From an uncultured Clostridia bacterium (GTDB lineage Bacteria > Bacillota > Clostridia > Oscillospirales > Butyricicoccaceae), in contig CAJUSB010000163.1 of NCBI GenBank assembly GCA_910589115.1, positions 1-6,010 of the forward strand: a stretch of DNA of 6,010 nt. Direction: 5' to 3'. The position numbers and the translations under genes are program-made. This document shows positions 5,901 to 6,010 of this stretch, piece after piece. The notes under the pieces were generated by a model. It saw only the letters and a program-made list of their open reading frames with translations. It was not told where the DNA came from and did no database searches. Position 1 is the first letter of the stretch. Each line of letters starts with the position of its first letter.

Positions 5901-6010
5901 CCCGCGCCTGTGCGGCGGGCACCAAAGGGCGCTGCCCTCTGGACTCCCGCGCCTATGCGGCGGGCACCAAAGGGCGCTGCCCTCTGGACTCCCGCGCCTA
6001 TGCGGCGGGC
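5901..6010. repeat. Tandem array of a 45-bp palindromic unit, inverse of the left array
   Basis: Units start at 5901, 5946 and 5991 (the last cut by the window edge), an exact 45-bp period. The first two differ only at G5910 versus A5955 in copy 2. The first 44 bases of the unit are the reverse complement of positions 36-79 of the left array apart from one substitution (AAAGGG where the left array reads AGAGGG). The substitution puts an A/C mismatch in the 9-bp stem. The array begins directly after the DUF1385 stop (5897-5899), so the mRNA 3' end will contain these hairpins; they may terminate or stabilise it, although no U-tract is visible. Confidence 0.93.

Noticed and set aside
5901..6010. 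CRISPR-like array at the right edge
   Set aside because: The 45-bp units are contiguous and nearly identical, with no unique spacers.
1..6010. Composite transposon or insertion sequence bounded by the inverted arrays
   Set aside because: No transposase or recombinase gene lies between the arrays and no target-site duplication is recognisable; repeat-family insertion or local amplification is the simpler reading.

Overview
The window looks like a chromosomal segment of a Gram-positive anaerobe of the Clostridia, most plausibly an Oscillospiraceae/Ruminococcaceae-type gut bacterium. The reasons are moderately high GC, strong AAGGAG-type ribosome binding sites, a DUF1385 (YqhQ-like) membrane protein of the Firmicutes type, an OmpR/PhoR-type two-component pair, a lipobox lipoprotein, and families of GC-rich palindromic intergenic repeats. 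The genus cannot be fixed from this sequence alone.

Layout, left to right. Positions 1-260 are a tandem array of a 101-bp GC-rich unit built from small hairpins. A promoter with a perfect extended -10 follows (about 278-306). Next is a 437-aa lipoprotein with three FG-GAP/VCBS-like Asp-rich loops (344-1657). Five perfect copies of the heptamer ACTAAAT (1681-1715) and a hairpin (1719-1736) separate it from the next block. That block has six features in one direction: a small stand-alone PAS-domain protein (1757-2134), an unrecognised 93-aa protein (2148-2429), a 123-bp gap, an OmpR-family response regulator (2553-3242), a sensor histidine kinase (3322-4851), and a DUF1385 membrane protein (4844-5899) that overlaps the kinase by 8 bp. 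The DUF1385 stop codon runs directly into a second tandem array (5901-6010, period 45 bp). Its unit is the reverse complement of part of the left array.

How the genes may work together: the kinase and regulator form a conventional membrane sensor/transcription factor pair, and DUF1385 is translationally coupled to the kinase. The PAS protein and the 93-aa protein are tightly spaced and could form a small cytoplasmic sensing unit read through into the two-component genes, but this is inference from position only. The lipoprotein has its own promoter and a base composition (C richer than G on the coding strand) unlike the downstream genes (G richer than C), so it is probably a separate transcription unit.

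No CRISPR array, transposase, phage gene, tRNA or rRNA was seen. The strongest non-routine signals are the inverted pair of palindromic repeat arrays bracketing the locus, the heptamer microsatellite, and the strand-skew switch between the lipoprotein and the signalling block. None of these proves a new system.
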